From: Acanthaster planci
Lineage: Eukaryota; Echinodermata; Asteroidea; Valvatida; Acanthasteridae
Assembly: GCF_001949145.1 (NCBI RefSeq)
Contig: NW_019091566.1
Location: 161,825 to 225,824 of the forward strand
Length of the DNA: 64,000 nt
Direction: 5' to 3'
Below the pieces are notes generated by a model. The model had not been told where the DNA came from and did not search any database. It saw nothing but the letters and a program-made list of their open reading frames with translations. The translations under genes were made by a program, and so were the position numbers. Shown here in pieces: positions 1 to 11,340 of this stretch. How positions within the stretch are numbered: the stretch's first letter is position 1; every line of letters starts with the position of its first letter.

Positions 1-152
1 CGTAATTAAGTACTTGCACTCAGAGATACAAGTACTTGTACTTGAAAATCTTTTTCTCAGCTGATAAAGTACTCAGACTTTCAGGTACTTGGAAATTTAA
101 GTACTCGGCAGTCATCTCTTCTCAGAAAAAAGTACTCGATTAACACACTACA
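1..152. repeat. Degenerate AGTACTTG-type short repeats
   Basis: Variants of agtactt and its near-palindrome aagtacttg recur at irregular spacing up to the start of the reverse transcriptase fragment. There is no coding signal. It may be the edge of a low-complexity repeat or the border of the gypsy fragment; the sequence does not decide which. Confidence 0.4.
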
Positions 153-714
153 GTGGCGGTTCATGATGGTGATGGGGGATACACAAGACCTATAAAACAG
201 GCACCGTATAGACTTAATCGTGACAAATTATCCAAGGTTCAAGAAGAAATTAAGTTGATGTTGGAGCATGACAGTATAGAGCCTAGTCAGAGCTCATGGA
301 GTTCTCCCATGGTCATGGTATTGAAGACTGACGGTACCCTAAGGTTCTGCATAGATTATTGAAAGGTCAGTGCGGTAATTATGAGTCCTATTCTATTCCT
401 AGGTTGGAAGACTACATCAATAGAGTGGGACATTCTGCGATTGTCAGTAAAATAGACTTCTTAAAAGGCTTTTGGCAAGTGCATTTGACTGATAGAGCCA
501 AAGAAATTTCTGCATTTGTGACACCAGATGGTCTGTACCAATGCAAAAAGATGCCATTTGGGATGAAAAATGCCCCAGCTACATTTCAGAGAATGATGAA
601 TCAAATTATTGCCAGGCTAGAGATTTGTGTTGTTTGCACTGACGACATTTTGGTGGACAGCGATAGCTGGGAAGACCATGTGAAACACTTGAGTGCACTC
701 TTCGAATACGCGTA
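153..714 (+). pseudogene. Ty3/gypsy retrotransposon reverse transcriptase fragment
   Basis: Two pieces read as the reverse transcriptase of a Ty3/gypsy element. The first (153-362) has the substrate-loop region with SSWSSPMVMVLKTDGTLRFC. The second (359-715) has KIDFLKGFWQVHL, the loop YQCKKMPFGMKNAPATFQRM and the catalytic box as CTDDILV, where gypsy elements usually have YxDD. A stop at about 361 and a one-base frame change separate them. The thumb, RNase H, integrase and LTRs are absent on both sides, so this is a dead fragment. Family assignment is secure from the motif order; the exact clade is not. Confidence 0.9.
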
Positions 715-715
715 A

Positions 716-1359
716 AACATTGTAATCGCATCGGGGCTATTTGGGTTAAAGTATGCCTTCGGAATGCATGTAATGCACGGGCGCAGGTGCCGTGACAGGC
801 ACGCACACCTGATATGCCTACGCCATTCAAACTCAAATGGCGTCCATGGTGATTATACCTTTTTAGTAGAGTTCTCCATCTTGGGCTGCTCTGCAGTGCT
901 ACACTATCTTTGGTCATGGCATTGGTTGGTTGTCCCTGCCTTTGTACTGCTTGCTTATTGGCTTCCTTCGAGGTCTTCTTCCAGCCCGTCTCTTCCCCAG
1001 CCCAACAGTCAGAGCGTGTCCGAACTCACCCACAGGTGGAGTGTGCTGCTGGTCCGGTTCACCTACGCTGGTCTGTTCGAGCTTCAGGGCGTTTTTTTCC
1101 AAACAGGGGCAAGTCTACCTATGTCTTTCAAGATAGCATTCTTCAGCAAATGGAGTCGGCTCTGAAAGATGTTGATTTAGCTGCTAGCTCATGCATTTGC
1201 TGCATGTCTTTCCTCCTCCTCCTCCTTACCGTGTTCTTGTTCTGGGCTTGCTAGGAGGGTTCTGATATTCTGATTTGAGTTTGTGTTCATGATCTTTAAC
1301 TGCCTGAACGATTCCTTGCTTACAGGGCATCTCTTCGTGCTACAACTTTCCGTGGGAAA
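716..1359. other. No gene recognised; possible leader of the downstream DIRS-like element
   Basis: Several overlapping open frames exist, but none shows a family motif. The stretch may belong to the 5' part of the DIRS-like element that becomes recognisable after about 1400. I cannot place that element's 5' end. Confidence 0.3.
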
Positions 1360-1789
1360 TTGCCTATTGTGGCTATGAATATTCTCCACGCGTCAATTAA
1401 TTCTGCCCTCAAAGTCTTCCCCTGTTTGCTGAAGATATTGTTGCGGGTGAGTTTACCTCTCAAAAGTGAGGTCAAGCGGATCAGCAATGCTTGGAAGATC
1501 TTTTTTTTATCAGCCGACCGACTATTGTCCTCGTGTTTCTCGTCTGGCTCCTTCGAGGCCTCCGCAAAGCTCCACTCCTCTGATGCGTCGTCCTACAGCG
1601 ACTCCTTGACATGTTCATCAGCCTTGGAACAGTCACCTCTTCAGCTCCGGCTTCCTCCAGAGTCCAGCGTGGTGTCGCCCGCCGGCCCCTCAGTCTTTTG
1701 GGGGTCGGCATTGATGACTATTGTGCCCCTTCTTCGGTTGTCAATCCTGAACCTGTTGGCAGCCATCTTCTATCTTTCGCAGGGCTCTG

Positions 1790-2430
1790 GGGGAAATAAC
1801 GTCGGACGGATGGGTCCTTGACACTCTTCTACGTGCTTACCACCTTGAGTTTACGAGTGCCCTTCCATCCAACACGGTTTTTCACCCGATTCAGGTTCAG
1901 TCCAAGTGTGGGGCCTTGGAGTCGTAAATTGCAAACCACTTTCAGAAGCGGGGTATCATTTCAGTTCCGGCACTCCATGCCTGCACCAGTTTCATGTGTA
2001 CATTTTTTCTCACCCCGAAGGACGACTTGGGGAAATGGAAAGCAATTTTCAATCTAAAGCTGCTGCATCAATTCGTCCACCCCAGCAATTCTCGATGGAG
2101 ACCCTTCCCACAGTTCTTCGTTCAATCTCCACTCTGGCTTGGGCAGCTTCAGTAGACCTCAAGGATGCCTATTGACGATCGCCGTTTCCTGCGCTTCTCG
2201 TATCAGTGTCTGACCTACGAGTTTCGCGCTCTCCAGTTCATTCTTTCCACTGCTCCAAGAGTGTTCACCAGAGTGGTTCAAGCAGTGGGGCTTATCTTTG
2301 TCACTCTGACATCCTCACCTTTCAGTACCTCGAAGATTGCTTAATCCTGAGTCCAGGTTGTTTCAGCTACCGCAACGATAAGTGCTCTTACAACCAGTCT
2401 TTGGTTTCTAATCAACCATGATACGTCAAG
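1790..2430 (+). pseudogene. DIRS-A reverse transcriptase domain
   Basis: Pieces in three frames give a recognisable DIRS-type reverse transcriptase. They are a GSHLLSFAGLWGK-like pre-RT stretch, the motif AASVDLKDAY (first catalytic Asp region), then RRFLRFSYQCLTYEFRALQF, TAPRVFTRVVQAVG and FQYLEDCLIL. The last is the YxDD-box equivalent, with YLED in place of YLDD. A stop follows DLKDAY at 2173-2175. The thumb is poorly preserved. The order and spacing of these boxes are diagnostic of DIRS rather than gypsy or LINE enzymes. Confidence 0.85.
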
Positions 2431-2915
2431 AGCAATTCTGTCGCAGATGCCCTACAGACGCTTACATGGACAATCTGATAAATGTGTTGCCCTGTTTCAA
2501 GTTCATCAACAGATAAATGTTCGCACTTAGCTTTAACTTCTTGGTCTCATGGCCAGTCCTATCGACCTTGTCCCTTGGTGCTGACTCCACATGAGACCTT
2601 TTCAACTCCAACTCCTGTCTCACTTCTGACCGCACACAGATTCTCTGGACCTTCTCGTTCAGGTACCTGCCTTTCTAAGTCACCACCTAACATGGTAGTC
2701 TTCCAAGGCCAATCTCTGCAGTGGCCTTCTTTCTGCCCTTCCAGGTTACAACGTGGTGCTTGCACAGACCAGGCATGGGAATCTTTCTGGTTTAACCGGA
2801 ATTCCATTTTTTTCTCTTCAAATGTGTGGTCTTCGAGTTCAGTGTAAAAAATTGAATACAATTTGGGAGGTATGTTGTAAGGGGTGCTCAAAATTTCCAT
2901 AATTCCCAGTGAAAT

Positions 2916-3240
2916 TTGTTCCTTGAAACAATTCAATTGACACGTTGCTTCGGGACAGTATCGCTTTCTCGGGCAGGGTTTGTCCGACAGAGTGAAATAT
3001 CCAGCTGCTATCCAGCAGACCTCCTTGTGTCTTATCTGAATGCTCAACTCCCTACATTTTGCACCCAATTTCCGCACCCTCAAGCGTGGGCAACCGATGC
3101 TTTGCTCATCTCTGTGGAAGGTCTCCTGGCTTCTGCGTTTCCCCCATTTCACTGATCCCAAGGGTGCTGTCAAAGATAGAGAAGGTTACTGTCACTGAAT
3201 TCTTCTCATTGCATCATACTAGCCGAGAGAGCCTTGGTTT
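2916..3240 (+). pseudogene. DIRS-A region between RNase H and tyrosine recombinase
   Basis: Around 3030-3155 the frame reads LNAQLPTFCTQFPHPQAWATDALLISVEGLLASAFPPF. A change of frame then gives SLIPRVLSKI. This follows the conserved DIRS pattern in which an RNase H-like domain ends with an 'AxDAL...W.....AFPPF..IPRVL.KI' block. It supports the DIRS call and shows one frameshift near 3152. A 204-codon minus-strand frame over 2559-3173 is only the antisense shadow of this region. Confidence 0.75.
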
Positions 3241-3339
3241 CCCTGTGTCGTGAGGCTTCTGGTTGATATTTTCCTGTTGATGCCCCAGTGCCACGACTTG
3301 CTGTTTCAGCCCAAGTCTCACCATCTCCATCTGGATCCT

Positions 3340-4742
3340 CTTAACCCACTCCTAACATGTTGGACATTGTCCAACAATCATTTCAGCAGGTAGGGCTTTC
3401 TCAAGACGCTGCCGCCCTAGCTACCAGAGGTAGATGCCTGTCAACGAGAAAGATCTATGACAGCCACATTTGACATTTCAACTCACGGTGTAAAAAGCGT
3501 GCTGGAAATTGGACCAAAGCAACTTTTCCCCTCATAATGGAGTTCTTTATGCATCTCTTCCAGTCTGGCCTCCTCATTGCAACAACTACCTTTTGGCTTT
3601 GGCGGCTATCCATAGTGGTTTTCCTGATGGATCCTCTATAACTTACAACCCTGTGATCCATCATCTTCTTTGAGGCATGTTTATTGAGTGTCCCCCAACC
3701 AGGTGGCTCGTTCCTGGATGATGACTTTTGGCTGGCCCCCCATTCAAGGCTGTGGGACACCCCTCACTTCTTCACTTGGGTATTAAGCTGGCCTCGTAAC
3801 TGTCATCACTGCTAGCCGAGGCTGGGAAATTAACCACTTTGTGCCTGTGTACCCGGTTTTGGGGAGATAGACTTTATACAGGAAGCCAGGGAGCCCGAAG
3901 TCGGACAAAAGAGCTTTGCCTTGCAACAAGAGACCATACTCGGAGCAAAACACTGAGCTGCTGGGAATTGCCAACATTTTTTTCAGTTGCCAATAGTGGA
4001 GGAAATCTGTCATTGTTTGAAAGATTATACCACTGTTTGTGGCATTCAGTGCGAGCGGATTACCACTGGGGCAAAAGCGATCCAGTGATGAGCAATACAA
4101 TACTGCTGCATGCTAATCTAGTCCCTATTGAAAAGATGCCAGCAGTGCACTGTGCCGGTTTCGGGAACAAAAGTAACTTACATAACACCACACAATCTGG
4201 GCTCTTGTCACAAGGCAGCAGGCTTGGCTGAAATACTCGGGCGTCAATAAACATTGTCTGTCAGATTGGAGTAGCCTCCAGAAAGTCATTCGTGTGGGTG
4301 TAAATGCCCAGTAAATGAAGTTATGAATTTTTAAAGATTTTTGAAAACAGAAAAAAAAAATTGCCCGGCCCAGCAGAATCAACATATATAAATGGACCAG
4401 GCGCAAAGTGGTTAAAGCTCTATCCATTGCTGATGGCCACATTCTATGGGAGCCTCTTGGGGTGCGTTTGATCCTGGAGATTGGCTTCCTTACCAAGAAC
4501 CAAACACCCTCATTTCAACCTCCTGACATTTTTGTCCCATCCATCCAGTTGTGGGCCTCATCTGCCTCTGATAAACTCTGGTGCCCCATCCAGACACTCA
4601 AGTGGTACCTCCGCTGGACTAAGTACATCCAAGGGCAAATGACTCAATTGCTCATCTCATCTTCCAAGCCTCACCGTCCAGCCTTCAGAGACACTATTGC
4701 CAGGTGGATGGTCTCGGCTATTAAGTTTGCTAATTCAGACTA
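3340..4742 (+). pseudogene. DIRS-A tyrosine recombinase, split by a MITE
   Basis: The recombinase starts with a sequence resembling the N-terminal SAM-like domain (…QQVGLSQDAAALATRGRCLSTRKIYDSH around 3380-3460), followed by degraded text. It resumes after the inserted MITE with KALSIADGHILWEPLGVRL, then DKLWCPIQTLKWYLRWT and RPAFRDTIARWMVSAI at 4408-4742. These are C-terminal catalytic-domain segments of DIRS-type recombinases. Just before the MITE the text reads VITASRGWE, the neighbourhood of the first catalytic Arg. Frames on each side match across one TTAA. Stops and shifts elsewhere make it inactive. Confidence 0.8.
3830..4415 (+). mobile_element. TTAA-flanked MITE, copy A (piggyBac-like target site)
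   Basis: The element starts TTAACCACTTTGTGCCTG, and its other end read in reverse complement is TTAACCACTTTGCGCCTG: 18 bases with one mismatch including TTAA. The interior is homologous to the 26620-27214 copy, with shared strings such as gcccgaagtcggacaaa, catgctaatct and gctgaaatactcgggc. It encodes nothing. TTAA duplication is the known habit of piggyBac-superfamily transposons, so a piggyBac-type enzyme is the likely mobiliser; that is inference. Confidence 0.85.
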
Positions 4743-4920
4743 GCCCACAAGTTCTGATAATCAGTGCTGATGCCATATACGTGCTCACATAGTTCAGGCC
4801 GTTTCATCCTCCTTGGCTTGTGGAAGTAATGGACTAGGAAACAATGCATATGTATTGGTAATCTGGTAGATATGCAGTAGTAGACTTGCCCCACTCTAGG
4901 TGGGGTGGGGGATTTTCAGT

Positions 4921-5715
4921 TGTCTGCACTTATAAGTTCCTGGCTGGTGCCCCAGAGTACAAAGGGATAGTTTTTGAGTACTTAATTCTGGGTATCTAAA
5001 TGAACCATGTTAGGGTTGTAAACGTCAAGCATGTTGAAGGTCATTTGCATAACTTTGCTGATCATCACTCACAAGATATGACCAATGCATATACTACTAT
5101 ATTACCAGTGTATGTTGCCGCCCCTGATCAAATGAAATATCCAAGTCCTTCTTGTGATAAAGATTCATCTAGTGATGGTTTGTGTCCCTGAAAGTGATTT
5201 GTTGTGTAATGGCTTGTGTTGCTGAATGAACCACAAGAAGGTCTTGTCACTGTGAACATAGATTGGCAGACCATGTTTGCAAGTCCTCTGTTTAACTGCC
5301 TAAGAAAATCATTGTTACTTAACATATCCTTAGGGGAGAGTGGCTAATACTTCAATCTGTGTTTGTGATATTTGTGAAAATTAAATTAATTGACCTGAAA
5401 TACAGTGCATGGCAATTTATTTCATCATTACCATTAATCTGCAGGTCACAGCTGAGAGTGTTTGGCCAACCATGATGTTTAGTCAGTCTTCTGCCTTTTT
5501 GTGAGTTGGGCTGTTGCCACATTAAGAGATCAGATGTGATCTGGTCTTATGCATGGGGGCCTTGTTCAACAAAGCCATACTCTTGTTTCATAAAATGTGG
5601 AAGAGATTGGTATAGTAGTTTTCCTCGATGAGATGGTCTCTTTAACTCAAATTTTGTAGGTGCCGGTTAGAGACCCTTTTTCAAGTGTTCCTTGATTTTG
5701 TGTTTTTAATTTCAG
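4921..5715. other. PDE8 intron sequence, no recognised element
   Basis: Ordinary A/T-rich non-coding sequence lies between the DIRS-A remnant and the PDE8 exon. The upstream PDE8 exon with the HD-motif metal ligands was not found here or further left, so it probably lies outside the window. The stretch ends with a pyrimidine-rich tract and ttcag acceptor. Confidence 0.5.
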
Positions 5716-5802
5716 TGCTGTCTTGGAGAGCCATCACGCCGCACTAGCATTCCAACTCACCACAAGGGAAGATAGATGTAATATCTTCAAGGAGTTAGAT
5801 AG
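5716..5802 (+). CDS. PDE8: cAMP phosphodiesterase PDE8-type, internal catalytic-domain exon
   Basis: This 87-base exon follows tttttaatttcag and ends before the donor gtttgt. Its frame reads [20 protein letters not shown] then CNIFKELD, with the last codon split AG|G. The [10 protein letters not shown] block and CNIF spacing match the PDE8 subfamily of class I phosphodiesterases better than PDE4 or PDE7. These enzymes hydrolyse cAMP to AMP in an all-helical HD-type catalytic domain. This exon lies just after the part supplying the metal ligands. The split codon is completed exactly by the exon at 27304, so the two are consecutive coding exons around a 21.5-kb intron. No stop or frameshift is seen, so the gene looks intact here. 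Confidence 0.88.
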
Positions 5803-8282
5803 GTTTGTATATTTTCAAGCATAGTTGTCTAACCCTATGTCCCCTGGCAATTCCACATGTAAACCTTTGTGCATACTACCAAATCAGGGTGGGTTTTGAT
5901 AATGTCCTGGAGGTTAGGATTAATGTAAGTCTTACCCTGCAGTTATTTTCCAGTCAGTTTAGATTCATACACATGCTTTTTGTGCTGGTAAGTATGGAGT
6001 GCTTTGCCAACAGATTGTTGGAGACTATCAAGCACAGCACAGATCATAATAGAATTTCATCTTAGTCCTGATGAAATCAGCTAAATCATCAACATATAAG
6101 CTCCATAATAGGCTTTTCTACAAAGTGTGGAAAAACCTATCTTATTGACAAGATTTTGTTTTGCTTTTCTGCAGCTGGGGAAAAGATATTTGTCAGAGTC
6201 ATACTTGTTCATTGCATTTTGTGTCCGATTTATTGTGCATTCTCTTGCAGCTGACCGCCTATGATAAATAGAACAGTCCTGTTAAGCTCCCATTTGGCTT
6301 GACCAATAAAGTTTTAGAAAATTTTTCCTGCCAAATGATTTTTCAGCCCGTGTAAAAATCCCTGATCGCCATAGGTTGAGTGGTGCGTCTGTAGGTGCCA
6401 CAGGCTTACGTAACTTCAGTTTTTATCTCCTTGGTTGTAACATCAAGTGTGTGATCTGAGAATTTTTGCAAGTGACTGCTATGAACTTTCCTGAGGTCTC
6501 TGAAGCAGCAGATAACGATCGGTCGGAGATAATCCAGCCCCAGTACCATCAGATCATCAGATCTAGCTATTACAGAGCTACATGTAGTACGATCCTTCAG
6601 AATCCAGTCCCAGAATTTTGCAACACTCAGCATTGTTGAATAATGTTACCTGAAATAACTGTAAGTTGAATATTTTGTCTTCTAAGAGATTGTTGTCGAA
6701 ATGCAGTTTGCTATGTTTAAAAATACCCAGTGTTACTTATTGGGTACTGACTGACCATACATGAGCATGATTTGCAGATCAGTATGAGATTTTCTTGATG
6801 TATGACAATTGCAAACGTAATTGAGATATGTTGTTTCAAATGCAATGCAATGGAAACTTTTAAGTAATTTCCGGCATTAAGTAGTACACATGGAACTTGC
6901 ACATGACAATATTGAATTTATTTGTATAGATGGCCGTAACCTTTGGGATTTGAGAATTCCATTTACATCTACTCTACACGTACGAACGGTAGTTCTGAGT
7001 AGCCTAACACTTGAAGTCAAGCTGTCCTTGAGAGGAGACTTTGCCGGACTCTGTAACCTGGCTGGAACGCCATGTAACCGTCCAAACGCACTGTTAGGGA
7101 GTGGGAATTCACATCTTTACTTATTGAGGGAGAAATCACCTATCAGGGACTTATATTTGATCAACATAATGAAGTTACCAATTTTTCATAGCGAAGAGTA
7201 AGTATGCTTAGTAAGTCATAGGACAAACAATTTAAGGGCACATTGTACCGATTATTCTTCTAACTTCAACTTCAACTTCATAGTAAATAATCTGGAATTG
7301 TAAATACATTAACCTGAATTTTACAAACTGGTTTCAAGTTATTTGTTCCATATGTCTGAAGTATCTTTACCCAGAGTCATCACTAACATAATGACCAAAC
7401 TGTTCAGTTTAGATTTGTTTTAATAACTGACATTAATCAACATTGTAAATCTTTTTAGTAAAGGGCAACAATGTTGTTAAATTGTTTTTCAACTGATTTG
7501 TAAATTTTCCAGGTATCACGCAATTTAAATGGCAAATCTCCCTGTTTCTGGTATTTGTAAGAAGTATGAATTGAAATTGATAAGACCAAATCTGGGTGGG
7601 AAGGTTTTTTCTGAAATGAAGCCACTTGTTTTGATTTAAATCAGCCTTTCAGATTCAGTGCATAAATTTATGCAAAGGATTTGTAATCATGATTAAACTT
7701 CGCTTCTGTAATTGCAAAGGAGATTTATTACAAACCTACCTATTGTAATAAAACTGATTTTGCACCCATGTGAGCACGGTAAAATACCAGCATTTTGAAA
7801 AGGTGTGCTGATATGTGTATCACATAAACTAAATGCACATGTGGTTGATGGCATTTGTTACACTTATTGGTTATCAGGTATGTGTCCCTTGTACATGTTG
7901 TAAACATTTTCTGTGAACTTCAGTATTTGTTTTAAAAACTGAGTACTTTACCCTTGGTACCCATGTCTCTGAAGGTACTGTCTTCTCTGCAGTTATATGT
8001 AGGTGCTGTATTGCATGCATGCCACCTGGGCTTCAACAGTTTATGATTTCAATCAAACGACATGATTCCAATCTCCTAAATTAAATCAAAATTTGTTAAT
8101 TTTGTAGCAGAATAAATAATGAAAGACAATGTCATCCATCAAAATTGCTTGTTTTGGAATAAATAATTATAAAGCTTACTTAATTATCTCAATAAAAAAA
8201 CAAAATAATCTGACTTAATAAAAAATCTGATTGACTTAATAACAAACAATCTGATTGGAATAAAAAAATCTAATTTTTAAAA
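5803..8282. other. PDE8 intron, no gene recognised
   Basis: A/T-rich non-coding sequence. Open frames are short and carry no family motif. Around 8150-8280 there are repeated aatctgatt and acttaataa strings. The stretch ends where the composite repeat begins. Confidence 0.5.
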
Positions 8283-11200
8283 ATGAGAACCCTTAAAATC
8301 ACCAATGCTGATAATTGGCTTTTTCACAACTTTGCGGAAAAGACATTACTTCTGTGGTTTTTTTTGCTTTTTTCACAATTTTGCAAAAAAGGCATCCTTT
8401 TTTCTTCTGTTTTTTTCTTCCTTCTCCCTCTTCTGCTCAAAGCCCATTTCTTTTGTGAACATTTTCCGGCCACGACTTTGGCCCTTTGGCAACTTTGGAT
8501 CTTCATCAATGATGTCACAATGACGTTATCGAGTGATTTATTATTGATTTTTCAATATTTATTTCAGCCCATTGACTTTGTACACATTTTTGAGGCATCG
8601 GTTTGGTTGCTTTGATCGTCATCAAAGTTACCCCAAACAAATACCTTAAAGCAAAGATAATACTAAAATAATGATGTCAGGACGACGTAATCAAGTGATC
8701 AATTGTGAAATTTAGGAAATATTAATATCATGTTTGCAGCAAGTCGCAGGTTAAAATGGGTCTTCAATTCATCTAACATGGGTCAAATCATGCGACCCTT
8801 CCTTTTGGTCAAAACCAGAAGTGGGCTTATTGTTTAAAAGTGGTAATAGGTATCAACTTGCTTTCAACAGTGGTCGGTGGGGGTAAAGTATTTCTCAAAA
8901 ATCTACTGATGATGCCACATAATTGTCGAGTGCCCTCTAGCGGCAGGTTGAAAATTCTGAAAAATGAATTTTGAATAGATGTCTTTGATGAAGTTTGTTG
9001 GAATCAGCTGAAAATTCCTCTGGATGATGATATTGACACAGTTGACACGTGTGAAAGTCGGGGCATCAGACCGGAAATTATAATAAAATGTCCTTTTATT
9101 CTTCAAAATTGGAAAAAAATCAACTCTAAAAGTATAAATGTGATTTTTCGATTAGATAATAGCTGTAGTATTGAAGTCAACCTCATGAAGTGCATAACTG
9201 GTGCACTTCTTCACACAGATAAATATTACAATATTTGCAAACTCGAAAATCCCATTCGCATACTGTGCCTTGGCTACTGTGTGCGTGGACGCGCCATGTA
9301 CTCAGGACCTGGCAAAATGCCGAGCACATGGTGCTGAGAGCAGATTGCATTGTATGGAACGGCAAAAGGGAAAAGTGTTTAAAATCTCTAATCTGTGCCC
9401 ATTCCATGATAACTATTATGTTTTGTATTGTATTTTGTATTGTACGTGTTTGATTGGGTTGAAACCATGCAGATAAAGGAAGGAAAGGTTTATTGATGGA
9501 GACTGACCTTATGTGATGACAGTGTCATCAGCAGATGAGTCACATAACATTAAAGGTGTATACCTTAAAGTACTGTATCTCCTAAAGTGCATGTCCGATT
9601 GGGTTGAAATTTGGCAGGTATTTAGAAAAGGAATTAGATGAAATTGACCCCATAAGATGATGACGTCATCAGATGATCAAGTCACATGACATTAAAGGTG
9701 CACTTTTCCAAGCGCTATACCTCTTAGAGTGCCTGCCTGATTGGGTTCAAACCTTACTGATATCTTGGAAAGGAAGTGCTTTAGGCAAATATTGACCTCA
9801 TGTGATGATGACATTATCCAATGATAAATCACGTGACATTAAAGGTGCACTATTTGAAACTCTATTTCTCCTGGAGTATACATGTATATACAGTTGGGTT
9901 CAAACCTCGCAGATATCTTGAAAGGTAAGTGATTTAGACAACTATTGACCAGATGGTGACGTCATTAGAGGAGGAGTCAAGTGACAGTTTAATTAAAGCA
10001 TGTCATTTCCTGCAGTGGCTTCATGATTCGGTTGAAACTATGGACCCAAATGGTCTTGAAATAATTGTGCCATCAGATTGGGTCATAGAGTGGTTGTTGA
10101 AATTAACAAAGGAATGCGAAAAAGCCCTCTGTTCTGTTAGCACACAGACAGAAGAGCTTTAGTTTCTTCTTATTCTGCCCCAAAGCCCATTTGATTTGTG
10201 CACGTTTCTTGTGCCCCTCGACTTTAGTGCTTTGCCAACTTTGGATTTTCATCAAACTTACATGGATGAAGGACCCTAGTGCTTAGATGGTGCTAGAAAC
10301 ATGACGTCATGATGACGTCATGAATCATCAAGTGATTTTTTTATTGTTTTTTCAATATTTATTTCTGTCCATTGAGTTTGTACATGTTTAGTTAGCAAGT
10401 TAGCAATCGTCAAATCGTCATAAACGATTTACCAAACACTCACCATAAAGTGAAGACAATACTTGAATAATTATGTCATGACGACGTCATCAAGTGATTT
10501 ATTATTAAATTTTGAACATTTAAATATTAAGTTCAACATAACAAATCAACCATGGCCTCCCGAATATTCTGTTTGGGGCAAGTGCCAGAGTAAAATTGGG
10601 ACTTAAAATAATAATGATATTGGTATTTATAAAGCGCCTTTATAATAGAGCAAAGTGCTGTACATCATTATTATCCATGTTCCGATTGGGTTCAAACTTT
10701 GCAGATTTCATAGAAAGGGAGTGCTTTAGACAAGAAAATGACGTCATCATGTGACAAATCATGTTACATTAAAGGTGAACTCTTTAAAACATCTCGTGAA
10801 GTACATGTCTGACTGGGTTCAAACCTTGTGGATATCTTAAAAGGAGATTTCTTAATACGAAAATTGACCTTATGTCATGATGATGTCAGCAGGAGACAAG
10901 TCACGTGATATCACAGGTGCACTCTTTACAGTCCTATATCTCCTGAACTAAATGCCCCATATTGTTTGGAAACTTTGCATATAACTAGAAAGGGAAGTGT
11001 TATAGACGAATATTGACCAGATGTGGTGATGACGTCATCAGGAGATGAGCCACGTGACACTAAAGGTACTTCAAGCCCAATATCTCCTGAAGTACATATT
11101 CCATTGGTTTGAAACCTGGTATGTGATTATACCGGAAAATGAAGGTGACGTCTTCATGATATCATCATACGATTTTATAGGTAATGTTTAATGTTTTTAA

Positions 11201-11340
11201 GGGTTTTGCCATATCTCACTAACACAGTATGATAAATTCAAATTCTTTCGTATTGTGTTCGTCGGGCAATAGGTATATGCACAAAATATGGAAAAATGTG
11301 TGATGTCATGATGACATCATCAAATATGTGATTTAAGTTC
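8283..11340. repeat. Composite repeat with 140-150-bp tandem monomers, copy 1
   Basis: Block A (about 8300-8640, again 10170-10560) has pyrimidine-rich tracts, then 'agcccattt…' and 'caagtgatttattatt…'. Block B (about 8640-9420) includes gcgccctct-like text around gtgccctctagcggcag. Tandem monomers follow at 9420-9975 and 10670-11150, each carrying 'gattgggttcaaacc', 'attgacctcatgtgatgatg' and 'gacattaaaggtgcac'. Spacing of the attaaaggtg landmark is 142 and 147 bases in the first array and about 140-150 in the second. The same blocks recur at 33471-36620, and a weak trace lies near 13100-13770. It encodes no protein. A short 'tttataaagcgcc…agtgctgtaca' repeat common in invertebrate DNA lies near 10630-10665. 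Confidence 0.8.

Larger units (their letters stand above)
1360..4920 (+). mobile_element. DIRS-like tyrosine-recombinase retrotransposon, decayed (DIRS-A)
   Basis: Remnants occur in the order expected for DIRS1-type elements: pre-RT linker, reverse transcriptase, RNase H region and tyrosine recombinase, all on the + strand. Every domain is broken by stops or frame changes. A TTAA-flanked MITE sits within the recombinase. Near the 3' side (about 4870-4912) agtagtagacttg is followed by a G/C-rich inverted motif. This resembles the internal complementary region of the two better-preserved DIRS-like elements in the window. Outer ends were not resolved. Confidence 0.8.

Noticed and set aside
2559-3173. 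204-codon minus-strand frame
   Set aside because: It is antisense to the DIRS-A RNase H/recombinase linker, which carries the family motifs on the plus strand.
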